This document shows positions 53,090 through 60,206 of a stretch of DNA of 64,000 nt, in pieces. Both the position numbers and the translations under genes were made by a program. The notes below the pieces were generated by a model, which was not told the origin of the DNA, searched no databases, and worked only from the letters and a program-made list of their open reading frames with translations. The stretch is from IMG/VR virus record IMGVR_UViG_3300042881_003883, positions 19,930-83,929 of that record, one strand, 5' to 3'. The first letter of the stretch is position 1; each line of letters opens with the position of its first letter. The stretch is from a virus.

Positions 53090-54871
53090 ATGGCTAAAAA
53101 TTACGGAGAAGATTTAGGTTGGGAATTGGGAGTAGATTTTCCAGAATGGGGAAATACCGAAATCTATGTAAAAACTATTAGTAAAGGGTATTTGCTAGCT
53201 GGAGAGAAACCAAAAGATGCATATTGGAGAGTTTCTACTAAAGTAGCACAACGATTAAACAAACCACAATTGGCATCAAAGTTTTTTGATTACATTTGGA
53301 AAGGTTGGTTAAACTTGGCTACACCTGTTTTATCAAACACTGGAACTGATAGGGGTTTACCTATATCTTGTTTCGGAATTGATGTAGCTGATTCAATATT
53401 TGATATTGGTACTAAGAATTTAGAACTAATGTTATTAGCAAAACATGGTGGTGGGGTTGGAATTGGTATTAATCAAATTAGACCAGCTGGAGCACAAATT
53501 ACTGGAAATGGAACATCTGATGGTGTAATTCCATTTACAAAAATCTATGATTCAACCATACTTGCCACAAATCAGGGTTCAGTTCGTAGGGGAGCAGCAT
53601 CTGTTAACCTAAACATTGACCATAAAGATTTTGAAGATTGGTTAGAGATTAGAGAACCAAAAGGTGATGTAAATCGCCAATCACTTAACCTACACCAATG
53701 TGCAGTAGTAGGTGATAAGTTTATGAGAAAGTTGGAAAACGGAGATGAAGAAGCTCGTAGAAAATGGGGTAAATTACTTCAGAAACGTAAAGCAACTGGA
53801 GAACCTTATATTATGTTTAAGGGTAATGTTAATAAACAAAACCCAGAGATGTACAAAGTTAATGGATTGAAAGTTCATATGACAAACATATGTTCTGAAA
53901 TCGCTCTTCATACTGATGAATCACATTCATTTGTATGTTGTTTATCATCTTTAAACTTAGCTAAGTACGATGAGTGGAAAGATACTGATTTAGTATATAC
54001 CGCAACTTGGTTTTTAGATGGAGTTCTTTCAGAATTTATCCAAAAAGCTAAAAACTTAAAAGGATTTGAAAACTCAGTTCGTTCTGCTGAAAAAGGTAGA
54101 GCATTGGGATTAGGTGTATTAGGATGGCACACTTATTTACAACAAAGGGGTATTCCATTTGAAGGAATGATTGCACAATTTGAAACTCGTAAGATTTTCT
54201 CTCAATTAAAGATTGAATCTGAAAGAGCAAGTAGAGATATGGCAGTTGAATTGGGTGAACCTTTATGGTGTAGAGATAGTGGGTTTAGAAATACACACTT
54301 AAGAGCAATTGCACCAACGGTATCAAACTCTAAATTGAGTGGTGATGTATCTGCTGGTATTGAACCTTGGGCAGCTAACGTATTTACGGAACAAACTGCT
54401 AAAGGAACTTTTATTCGTAAGAATGGTGAATTGGAAAGGGTTTTTAAAAAAATAGGAATCAATACAAAAGAAATTTGGGATAAAATTATGGCAGATGGAG
54501 GTTCAATTCAGGATATTAATGAATTGAATGAATGGAGATTCTTAAATGGTAAAGTATTAAAGAAAGAAGATATATCTGAATTAGATTACGAAAAATCATT
54601 TAATATTAAGGATGTATTTAAAACATTCAAAGAAATAAATCAATTAGAATTGGTTAGACAAGCTGGAATTAGACAGCAGTATATTGACCAAGCGGTTTCA
54701 TTAAATTTGGCATTCCCATCTACCGCAACACCAAAATGGATACATACTGTAAGTATGGAAGCATGGAAGCAAGGTGTTAAAACACTTTATTATATGAGAA
54801 CTGAATCAGTACTCAGAGGTGATATTGCTGATAGAGCAATGGATATTGATTGCTTGAGTTGTGATGGATAG
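53090..54871 (+). CDS. nrdA: Ribonucleotide reductase large subunit, class I, without ATP-cone
   Basis: 593 residues, shorter than E. coli NrdA (761). It starts straight in the catalytic barrel, without the N-terminal ATP-cone, so overall dATP feedback inhibition is probably lost. Catalytic features: ISCF (redox Cys), NICSEI (Cys radical and Glu), CCLSSLNL (partner Cys), and LYYMRT (radical-transfer Tyr pair). The C-terminus DCLSCDG is a CxxC pair for reduction by thioredoxin, and a thioredoxin gene follows. RRGAASVNLNIDH and GLGVLGWHTYLQ are family segments. Confidence 0.92.
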   Translation: MAKNYGEDLGWELGVDFPEWGNTEIYVKTISKGYLLAGEKPKDAYWRVSTKVAQRLNKPQLASKFFDYIWKGWLNLATPVLSNTGTDRGLPISCFGIDVADSIFDIGTKNLELMLLAKHGGGVGIGINQIRPAGAQITGNGTSDGVIPFTKIYDSTILATNQGSVRRGAASVNLNIDHKDFEDWLEIREPKGDVNRQSLNLHQCAVVGDKFMRKLENGDEEARRKWGKLLQKRKATGEPYIMFKGNVNKQNPEMYKVNGLKVHMTNICSEIALHTDESHSFVCCLSSLNLAKYDEWKDTDLVYTATWFLDGVLSEFIQKAKNLKGFENSVRSAEKGRALGLGVLGWHTYLQQRGIPFEGMIAQFETRKIFSQLKIESERASRDMAVELGEPLWCRDSGFRNTHLRAIAPTVSNSKLSGDVSAGIEPWAANVFTEQTAKGTFIRKNGELERVFKKIGINTKEIWDKIMADGGSIQDINELNEWRFLNGKVLKKEDISELDYEKSFNIKDVFKTFKEINQLELVRQAGIRQQYIDQAVSLNLAFPSTATPKWIHTVSMEAWKQGVKTLYYMRTESVLRGDIADRAMDIDCLSCDG

Positions 54872-54896
54872 AATAAACAATTAAAACAAAAAGAAG

Positions 54897-55160
54897 ATGT
54901 TAGAAGTAAAGAAATTTTATGGAACTTGGTGTGGACCGTGTAAAATGTTAACACCAACGATTGAACGATTAAAAGAACAACATAGTGATGTTACTTTTAG
55001 AGATATTGATGTTGATAAAGATTTTGAGGCAGCATCTCAATACTCAGTTCGTAGTATTCCATTAGTGGTTATTGAAAAAAACGGAAAAGAAGTACAACGA
55101 TTTTCTGGAGTTCAATCTGAAATGGCATATACAAACGCAATTAATGAATGGAAAAATTAA
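54897..55160 (+). CDS. Thioredoxin
   Basis: 87 residues. FYGTWCGPCKMLTP carries the WCGPC active site, and SIPLVVIEKNG the cis-proline. FRDIDVDKDFEAASQYSVRS is the normal intervening segment. It most likely reduces the C-terminal CxxC of the NrdA encoded immediately before it. The end of the operon follows. Confidence 0.92.
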   Translation: MLEVKKFYGTWCGPCKMLTPTIERLKEQHSDVTFRDIDVDKDFEAASQYSVRSIPLVVIEKNGKEVQRFSGVQSEMAYTNAINEWKN

Positions 55161-55169
55161 TATAAAAAA

Positions 55170-55373
55170 ATGCCAATACTAAGAGGTCAGTCTCACCCGT
55201 CATCAAAATTGACAGATGAGCAGGTTATACAAATAAGAAGGTTATGGAAAATGGGACACCGAAATGTTAGAGTAATTGCTCAAAACAACAAATGTTCCTC
55301 AGCCAATATTCTAAGAATTGTGAGAAATGAGACATGGACACACTTAAATGAATTTTGGACTGGTAGTTTATGA
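55170..55373 (+). CDS. Small helix-turn-helix protein (NUMOD-like)
   Basis: 67 residues. The body SKLTDEQVIQIRRLWKMGHR..VIAQNNKCSSANILRIVRNETWTHL is the helix-turn-helix found at the C-terminus of many phage homing (HNH) endonucleases, here without an HNH domain. It may be a free-standing DNA-binding protein or a remnant. Its stop overlaps the start of the Mom-like gene by 4 bases (ATGA), implying coupled expression. Confidence 0.6.
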   Translation: MPILRGQSHPSSKLTDEQVIQIRRLWKMGHRNVRVIAQNNKCSSANILRIVRNETWTHLNEFWTGSL

Positions 55374-56137
55374 AAGAAAACAAACAATATTGCGATACTT
55401 CAAAGCTATCAATTAGATTAATAACCAAATCGGTAGCAAAGGATATTATAGTAAACAATCATTATAGTGGTTTGTGGACTAAAGTATCCTATGCTATTGG
55501 TTTATTTACCTCTGAAGTAGAAGAGCATACATTCTTTAGTAATGTAGAAGATAAATTAATTGGAGTTGCTTGTTATGGTGACCCAATAGGTAGAAGTGCT
55601 GGGCAATCAATTACACCCCTATTAGAACGGGATGAGGTATTAGAATTAACTCGATTATTTGTATTTGATGGTTATGGTTCTAATATTGAAAGTTGGTTCC
55701 TATCTCAAACATTTGATTGGTTAAGAGAAAATGTACCAAACATTAAAGCACTAATATCATATTCAGACCCGAAAGAAGGACATTGTGGTACTATATATCA
55801 AGCCACAAATTGGTTGTATCAGGGTAACAAACTAAGATTTAACGATAGTTGGGATTTTCGATGGGAAGAAGATGGTGATTGGCACCACCAACGAACATCT
55901 TATGTCAAATTTGGAACTAACAATCCAACTGAAATCCAAAAGATAGCATCATCTACGTTTTGGATACGAAAGAACCCAAGAAAACATAGATATGTGTATA
56001 TTCTCTCAAAAGGTGGCGAACGTAGGAAACTTATGAAAACCATAAAGCACCCATTATTCCCATATCCAAAGGAAAATGAGGAATTTATAGAACAAATTAC
56101 AAAAATGGAACCGATTAATTTGGAAATATCAAATTAA
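55370..56137 (+). CDS. Mom-like DNA modification protein, copy 1
   Basis: 255 residues. It matches the Mom-type acyltransferase-fold pattern: AKDIIVNNHYSGLW near the start, LIGVACYGDPIGRSAG, VLELTRLFVFDGYGSNIES, and LISYSDPKEGHCGTIYQATNW. In phage Mu, Mom adds a carbamoylmethyl group to adenine N6, blocking many restriction enzymes. The C-terminal WIRKNPRKHRYVYILSK is shared with copy 2. The two copies are clearly paralogous. Which base is modified here is unknown. Confidence 0.72.
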   Translation: MKENKQYCDTSKLSIRLITKSVAKDIIVNNHYSGLWTKVSYAIGLFTSEVEEHTFFSNVEDKLIGVACYGDPIGRSAGQSITPLLERDEVLELTRLFVFDGYGSNIESWFLSQTFDWLRENVPNIKALISYSDPKEGHCGTIYQATNWLYQGNKLRFNDSWDFRWEEDGDWHHQRTSYVKFGTNNPTEIQKIASSTFWIRKNPRKHRYVYILSKGGERRKLMKTIKHPLFPYPKENEEFIEQITKMEPINLEISN

Positions 56138-56150
56138 TTTCGTATATTTG
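56119..56150 (+). promoter_or_regulatory. Host-type promoter before 56168
   Basis: TTTG, 20 bp, TATATTTG (56143-56150), 17 bases before the ATG at 56168. It overlaps the end of the first Mom-like gene. Confidence 0.75.
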
Positions 56151-56167
56151 TTTTATAAATTAAATAT

Positions 56168-56371
56168 ATGGCTAGGAAACCTATAAAGTTTTTTCCACTA
56201 ACAAATGAGTTAAGGGAACTTTTGAAACTTATAAAGACTATTGGTGGAGATTATCCACATCAACAATTAGTTGATTTCACATTACGTTCAGGTCATTACC
56301 ACCCAAAAGATAAGGTGTGGTTAAACAAAGTAAGAGAGCATTATATTAATACAACAATCAAATTAAATTAG
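56168..56371 (+). CDS. Small basic protein
   Basis: 67 residues: MARKPIKFFPLTNELRELLKLIKTIGGDYPHQQLVDFTLRSGHYHPKD..., basic and mixed helix. First gene under its own host-type promoter, followed by another tiny gene and the second Mom-like gene. No family recognised. Confidence 0.5.
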   Translation: MARKPIKFFPLTNELRELLKLIKTIGGDYPHQQLVDFTLRSGHYHPKDKVWLNKVREHYINTTIKLN

Positions 56372-56373
56372 TT

Positions 56374-56526
56374 ATGACAGCAGAGGAGCAAATTGAAGAA
56401 ATCTTAATGGAGGCATCCGCATTTGGTTTACGTTTTGAAGTAATAGAAACTGCAAAACAATATCAATCTGAAGGAGTGGATAAGGTAACCGCATTTGAAA
56501 ACGCATTTAATGAGTGGGTAAAGTAA
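56374..56526 (+). CDS. Tiny acidic helical protein
   Basis: 50 residues from the ATG at 56374 to TAA at 56524-56526: EEQIEEILMEASAFGLRFEVIETAKQYQSEG, then VTAFENAFNEWVK. It fits tightly between its neighbours (2 bases before, 1 base after), and its composition and codons match real genes here. Function unknown. Confidence 0.6.
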   Translation: MTAEEQIEEILMEASAFGLRFEVIETAKQYQSEGVDKVTAFENAFNEWVK

Positions 56527-56527
56527 A

Positions 56528-57331
56528 ATGAAAGAAGAAGGTAAACATTATGTTGATGCCAGTAGAGTAAGTGTAGCTCCTATTGCTAAATCTATCGCTA
56601 AAGATATGATTGTTAAAAAACACTACACTCATGCTTGGACAGCATGTAGATACGCATTGGGTATCTATTATAGAGAAGATGAAACATCAGTTGGGTTTTC
56701 AGATAACAAATTAGTTGGAGTAGCAGTTTATGGGTTCCCTGTTGGAGCCAAAGCACCAACATCGGTATGTGATGGGTTAACAAAAGATAACATCTTAGAA
56801 CTTACCCGTTTGTATGTTGATGATGGATATGGTTCAAATATTGAAAGTTGTGCATTAGGTAAAACATTCCAATGGATTAGAGAAAATGATACTAATATTA
56901 AAGTATTACTATCATACGCTAATAATGGACAAGGACACGTTGGTGGGATATACAAAGCTACCAATTGGATTTATCAGGGATTAAATACTGATATTGCATT
57001 GATGCCAAATTGGGGAATTTCATTAATTAATGACCCATTCGATTGGATTCATAGTAGGACAGTTTATAATAACTGGGGAAGTGGTAATTTGGAGCATCTT
57101 AGAAAGGAAATTGGAAAGGATGGATATAAGGAGTTTTGGAGAAGAGAAGAACCACCAAAACATAGGTATATTCAAATATTACCCCAAAATAAGAAGGAGA
57201 GAAAGGACTTGATGGGTAGATTAAAACATCCAATACAGCCATATCCAAAGGATTTAAACGATTATAATACCGAAGTAGTACATCACACTACATACGCACC
57301 AGAAGAGAGTAATGACATCAATTTTTGGTAA
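56528..57331 (+). CDS. Mom-like DNA modification protein, copy 2
   Basis: 267 residues, paralogous to the protein at 55370. Shared features: AKDMIVKKHYTHAW, LVGVAVYGFPVGAKAP, ILELTRLYVDDGYGSNIES and LLSYANNGQGHVGGIYKATNW, with a C-terminal HRYIQILPQ. The differing middle (around residues 145-190) suggests different substrate or cofactor choice. Either each copy acts on a different site or they act as a pair. It is followed by the long leader of the DUF262-HNH gene. Confidence 0.72.
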   Translation: MKEEGKHYVDASRVSVAPIAKSIAKDMIVKKHYTHAWTACRYALGIYYREDETSVGFSDNKLVGVAVYGFPVGAKAPTSVCDGLTKDNILELTRLYVDDGYGSNIESCALGKTFQWIRENDTNIKVLLSYANNGQGHVGGIYKATNWIYQGLNTDIALMPNWGISLINDPFDWIHSRTVYNNWGSGNLEHLRKEIGKDGYKEFWRREEPPKHRYIQILPQNKKERKDLMGRLKHPIQPYPKDLNDYNTEVVHHTTYAPEESNDINFW

Positions 57332-57337
57332 AATACT

Positions 57338-57360
57338 AACTTATTGATAATCAATTAGTT
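57338..57360. promoter_or_regulatory. Imperfect 23-bp palindrome, possible operator
   Basis: ATTGAT and ATCAAT arms around a central A, flanked by AACT/AGTT, with three mismatched symmetry positions. It lies 21 bases upstream of the -33 box of the DUF262-HNH promoter. Confidence 0.4.
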
Positions 57361-57380
57361 ATAAAATAATTAAAAAACAT

Positions 57381-57411
57381 TTTGCTATATGAATTATAAT
57401 TCGTATCTTAG
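57381..57411 (+). promoter_or_regulatory. Host-type promoter of the DUF262-HNH gene
   Basis: TTTG, 19 bp, TATCTTAG (57404-57411). One base off the TAnnTTTG consensus, so probably weaker. The leader is about 95-100 bases. Confidence 0.55.
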
Positions 57412-57424
57412 TGTTATAAAGATA

Positions 57425-57495
57425 GGGTAAGAACTCACCCTTATATGAGTTCAAAATAAACAATGTGGTAAAGGTATCACCACAACAACGATACC
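57425..57495 (+). promoter_or_regulatory. Structured leader with mutually exclusive hairpins
   Basis: GGGT (57425-57428) can pair with ACCC (57437-57440), and AACTCA (57432-57437) with TGAGTT (57446-57451). The two share base 57437, and each occupies the other's stem or loop, so they compete. A third hairpin, GGTATC with GATACC, lies at 57473-57495 next to the start codon. Confidence 0.4.
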
Positions 57496-57513
57496 AAAAA
57501 AAATTAAATTATT

Positions 57514-59037
57514 ATGGCTATTAAAAAATCAATTAGCGCAAAAGTTCTTTCTGGTGGAACTCTAAACAAACTAAGAGAAATGTCCCCTTATATTTATGTG
57601 GATAAGCATCAATTACAAAGATTGCTTGATAAGTGGGAGGATACAACATCAGCAAAACATATGAAAGCGTGTTTAATTGGACACTCAAATATCTACACAA
57701 TTGTATTAGTAAGTATTGATGGATGTTTAGACTATTGTGAATCATTGATATCTCAATATTCTGAAGGAGATGACAGATATGAATCTGTTAAAGAAACAAT
57801 TGATTACTTACAAAACCTAACAAAGTTAGGATATCGTTATCTAAATATAGATGGTCAACATAGAGTGGAATGTTATTCTGACTATTTAAATTCCAAATTT
57901 ACAATTACAGAATCAGTAATTGATTTAATCGAAAGTAAAGATGGTAATACAATACCATTTGAAATGAAAGGTATATATTTCAAAGATATGCCGGAACTTA
58001 CTCAAAAGCAAGTATTGGATTTACCAATTACAATTGTATTAGTTGAAAAAGCAACTTTGCAGGATATGGTTGATATTACAATCTATACCAATATCGGAGA
58101 ACCTTGGAATGATAATGAACGAAGAATTATCATACCATCTCAATTCAATAGATTCCTACATTCATTTATGAATAATAACCCATTATTAACAGCAATGTTT
58201 AATAATACAAAGAATCTATCAAGCGATTACTCTCTTTTGAAAAAGGGTGATGCACTTATAATAGCTGAATGGTTTGCATATTATTACAACGTATTGGAGG
58301 GTAACATATATAGTTGGCCAAAGAATTCTATGTTAGATACTATGGCTTCAATTGAAGGATTACCAAAACATAGTAAAAAGAGAATGAATGATACTAAATC
58401 ATTAATCAGTAAATCGATAGAATTAGCAAATTCAGCCGGAGATGTTAAATTTGAAAGAACATTCTTAGATAACTTATTTATATTAATGACGGTATTGAAT
58501 ACTCCATCTCACCCAATGAATAATAAAGATAAGGAGATAAAAATTAATAGTTATAAAAAGTTTATCGATTGGTTTGCAAAAACTGAAGCAACTTTGAGAA
58601 AGGAAGATGAATTCCTTATAGACCCGGCAACTGGAAAAGATTATGTACATCCTATTACTGGTAAGAAATCAACAAACGCCGAATCATTTAAAAGAAAATG
58701 TGGAGCTAAGAAAACGGATGATATACAAATTCGTTCTACTATGATTATGGAAAAGTTTTATAAAAGTTATGATAAACTTTTCGCTAGTGGTGTTATTACT
58801 TTAATTGATACTACAAACTATACTAAAAAACAAAAATTAAACGCAGCAATTCAAAATGATTGGATTGATGCTGATGGGAATGAGTTCACATTTGAGCAAC
58901 TAATGGGTACTAATTCAATTATGGAAGGTGACCATATTGATGCTAGAGCAAGTGGTAATGAAACTACTATACAAAATTTAGTAATCAGAAATAAAACATC
59001 AAATATCAGAAAATCAAATAAAGCAATTTTAAAATAA
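57514..59037 (+). CDS. DUF262-like plus HNH nuclease-like protein (GmrSD-related)
   Basis: 507 residues. YLNIDGQHRVE (Asp113) is the ParB/DUF262-type IDGQ(Q/H)R motif that binds or hydrolyses nucleotide in GmrS-type proteins. The C-terminal end has EGDHIDARASGNETTIQNL (Asp473, His474), with the spacing of an HNH nuclease but few Cys residues. A DUF262 plus HNH layout is that of the GmrSD type IV restriction system, which cuts modified DNA. Here it lies between Mom-like and glycosyltransferase genes. It may act on competitors' or host DNA, or need cofactors, and activity is not certain. Confidence 0.68.
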   Translation: MAIKKSISAKVLSGGTLNKLREMSPYIYVDKHQLQRLLDKWEDTTSAKHMKACLIGHSNIYTIVLVSIDGCLDYCESLISQYSEGDDRYESVKETIDYLQNLTKLGYRYLNIDGQHRVECYSDYLNSKFTITESVIDLIESKDGNTIPFEMKGIYFKDMPELTQKQVLDLPITIVLVEKATLQDMVDITIYTNIGEPWNDNERRIIIPSQFNRFLHSFMNNNPLLTAMFNNTKNLSSDYSLLKKGDALIIAEWFAYYYNVLEGNIYSWPKNSMLDTMASIEGLPKHSKKRMNDTKSLISKSIELANSAGDVKFERTFLDNLFILMTVLNTPSHPMNNKDKEIKINSYKKFIDWFAKTEATLRKEDEFLIDPATGKDYVHPITGKKSTNAESFKRKCGAKKTDDIQIRSTMIMEKFYKSYDKLFASGVITLIDTTNYTKKQKLNAAIQNDWIDADGNEFTFEQLMGTNSIMEGDHIDARASGNETTIQNLVIRNKTSNIRKSNKAILK

Positions 59038-59042
59038 AATGG

Positions 59043-60164
59043 ATGAGAGTATTAGTAATACCTAATTACACAAATTTTGGTATGGCAAAAGACATCAATA
59101 GGGATTCGTTCCTATTGGTGTTTAAGTCATTTTTAGACAACACCGAAATAGGAAAAGAATGGGAATGGATTCTCCCATACCCAGATTTAAATAACCACCC
59201 TGGTATAATCAATCAATTTGAATATCCCAATGTTAAGTTGGTTAAAATGGATGGATTGGATTGTTTTCCACCAAAAATGAGAGTAGATTATCCCAATAAT
59301 TTCTTCAACCGAATTATTGAAAAATATAATGGTGAATTTAATCTAATTTGGTCACATTTACCTGAATGGACTAATGAGTTTAAAATTACTCGTATTTACA
59401 ATAAAACACAACCTATTATTGGTTATTGTCATTGGTGGGAAATTAAAGATAATGGTGCTAGAGATGATAATTCATTTTGGAGAAATGTGAAAGGCATGTT
59501 ACAAATGAAGGTTTGTGGTGTAAACTCACAATGGGTTAAAGATTTGGTTATTAAAAGAGCAAAAGAAACATTTAAATCGCATATTACTGATAAGTTAGAA
59601 GAGATTATTCAACCTTGGTATTTAGGATGCGATTCAGCAACACCAACTCAAACATATAAACCAAAAACTATTGTGTTTAATCATAGAGAAGGTGTATATA
59701 CAGGTTCAGATTGGTTTTTTGAAACTATGGATAACCTATGGAAAGAAAGACAAGATTTTGAAGTTTGGACTTCCTTAAACAATATGAATAAACCATATAC
59801 CAAATATATTGGACATGCTGATAGGAATGTTTATATGAATCAATTAGCAGAAGCTCATTTTGGTGTAGGAACGTTTCAAGGTTATTCAGCATGGAGTATG
59901 AGTGCAACTGATGGGTTAAGTAGAGGTGTACCTTATTTACTACCTAATGATTTTTGTTACCCTGAAATGGTTGGTAACGAATACCCACTTCTTTACAATG
60001 GAAAAAAAGAATTTAAAGAAATGGTTGTTAAATTATTAGATGGTGAAATTGAAAGACCTGATATAACTCACATTGCTCAATCACTATTATGGGAATCTCA
60101 ACTTAAAAGTTGGAAAATCGAAGAAAACTTCGTAAATAATGCGAGAAATACTTTTGATAAGTAA
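59043..60164 (+). CDS. GT-B type glycosyltransferase-like protein
   Basis: 373 residues. Two Rossmann-like halves: the first with RVLVIPNYTNFGMAKDINR and IWSHLPEWTNEF, the second with KTIVFNHREGVYTG, DFEVWTSLNN, VYMNQLAEAHFGVGTFQGYSAWSMSATDGLSRGVPYLLPND. That final segment is where GT4-type enzymes bind the sugar nucleotide. The target is unknown. Position beside DNA-modification genes makes a DNA-base sugar possible; a cell-surface target is equally possible. Confidence 0.65.
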   Translation: MRVLVIPNYTNFGMAKDINRDSFLLVFKSFLDNTEIGKEWEWILPYPDLNNHPGIINQFEYPNVKLVKMDGLDCFPPKMRVDYPNNFFNRIIEKYNGEFNLIWSHLPEWTNEFKITRIYNKTQPIIGYCHWWEIKDNGARDDNSFWRNVKGMLQMKVCGVNSQWVKDLVIKRAKETFKSHITDKLEEIIQPWYLGCDSATPTQTYKPKTIVFNHREGVYTGSDWFFETMDNLWKERQDFEVWTSLNNMNKPYTKYIGHADRNVYMNQLAEAHFGVGTFQGYSAWSMSATDGLSRGVPYLLPNDFCYPEMVGNEYPLLYNGKKEFKEMVVKLLDGEIERPDITHIAQSLLWESQLKSWKIEENFVNNARNTFDK

Positions 60165-60183
60165 AAAAATTATCGTATATTTG
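60153..60183 (+). promoter_or_regulatory. Host-type promoter of the PolB gene
   Basis: TTTG, 19 bp, TATATTTG (60176-60183), 23 bases before the TTG start at 60207. Confidence 0.75.
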
Positions 60184-60206
60184 TAGAACAATTAAATAAA
60201 AGAAAT

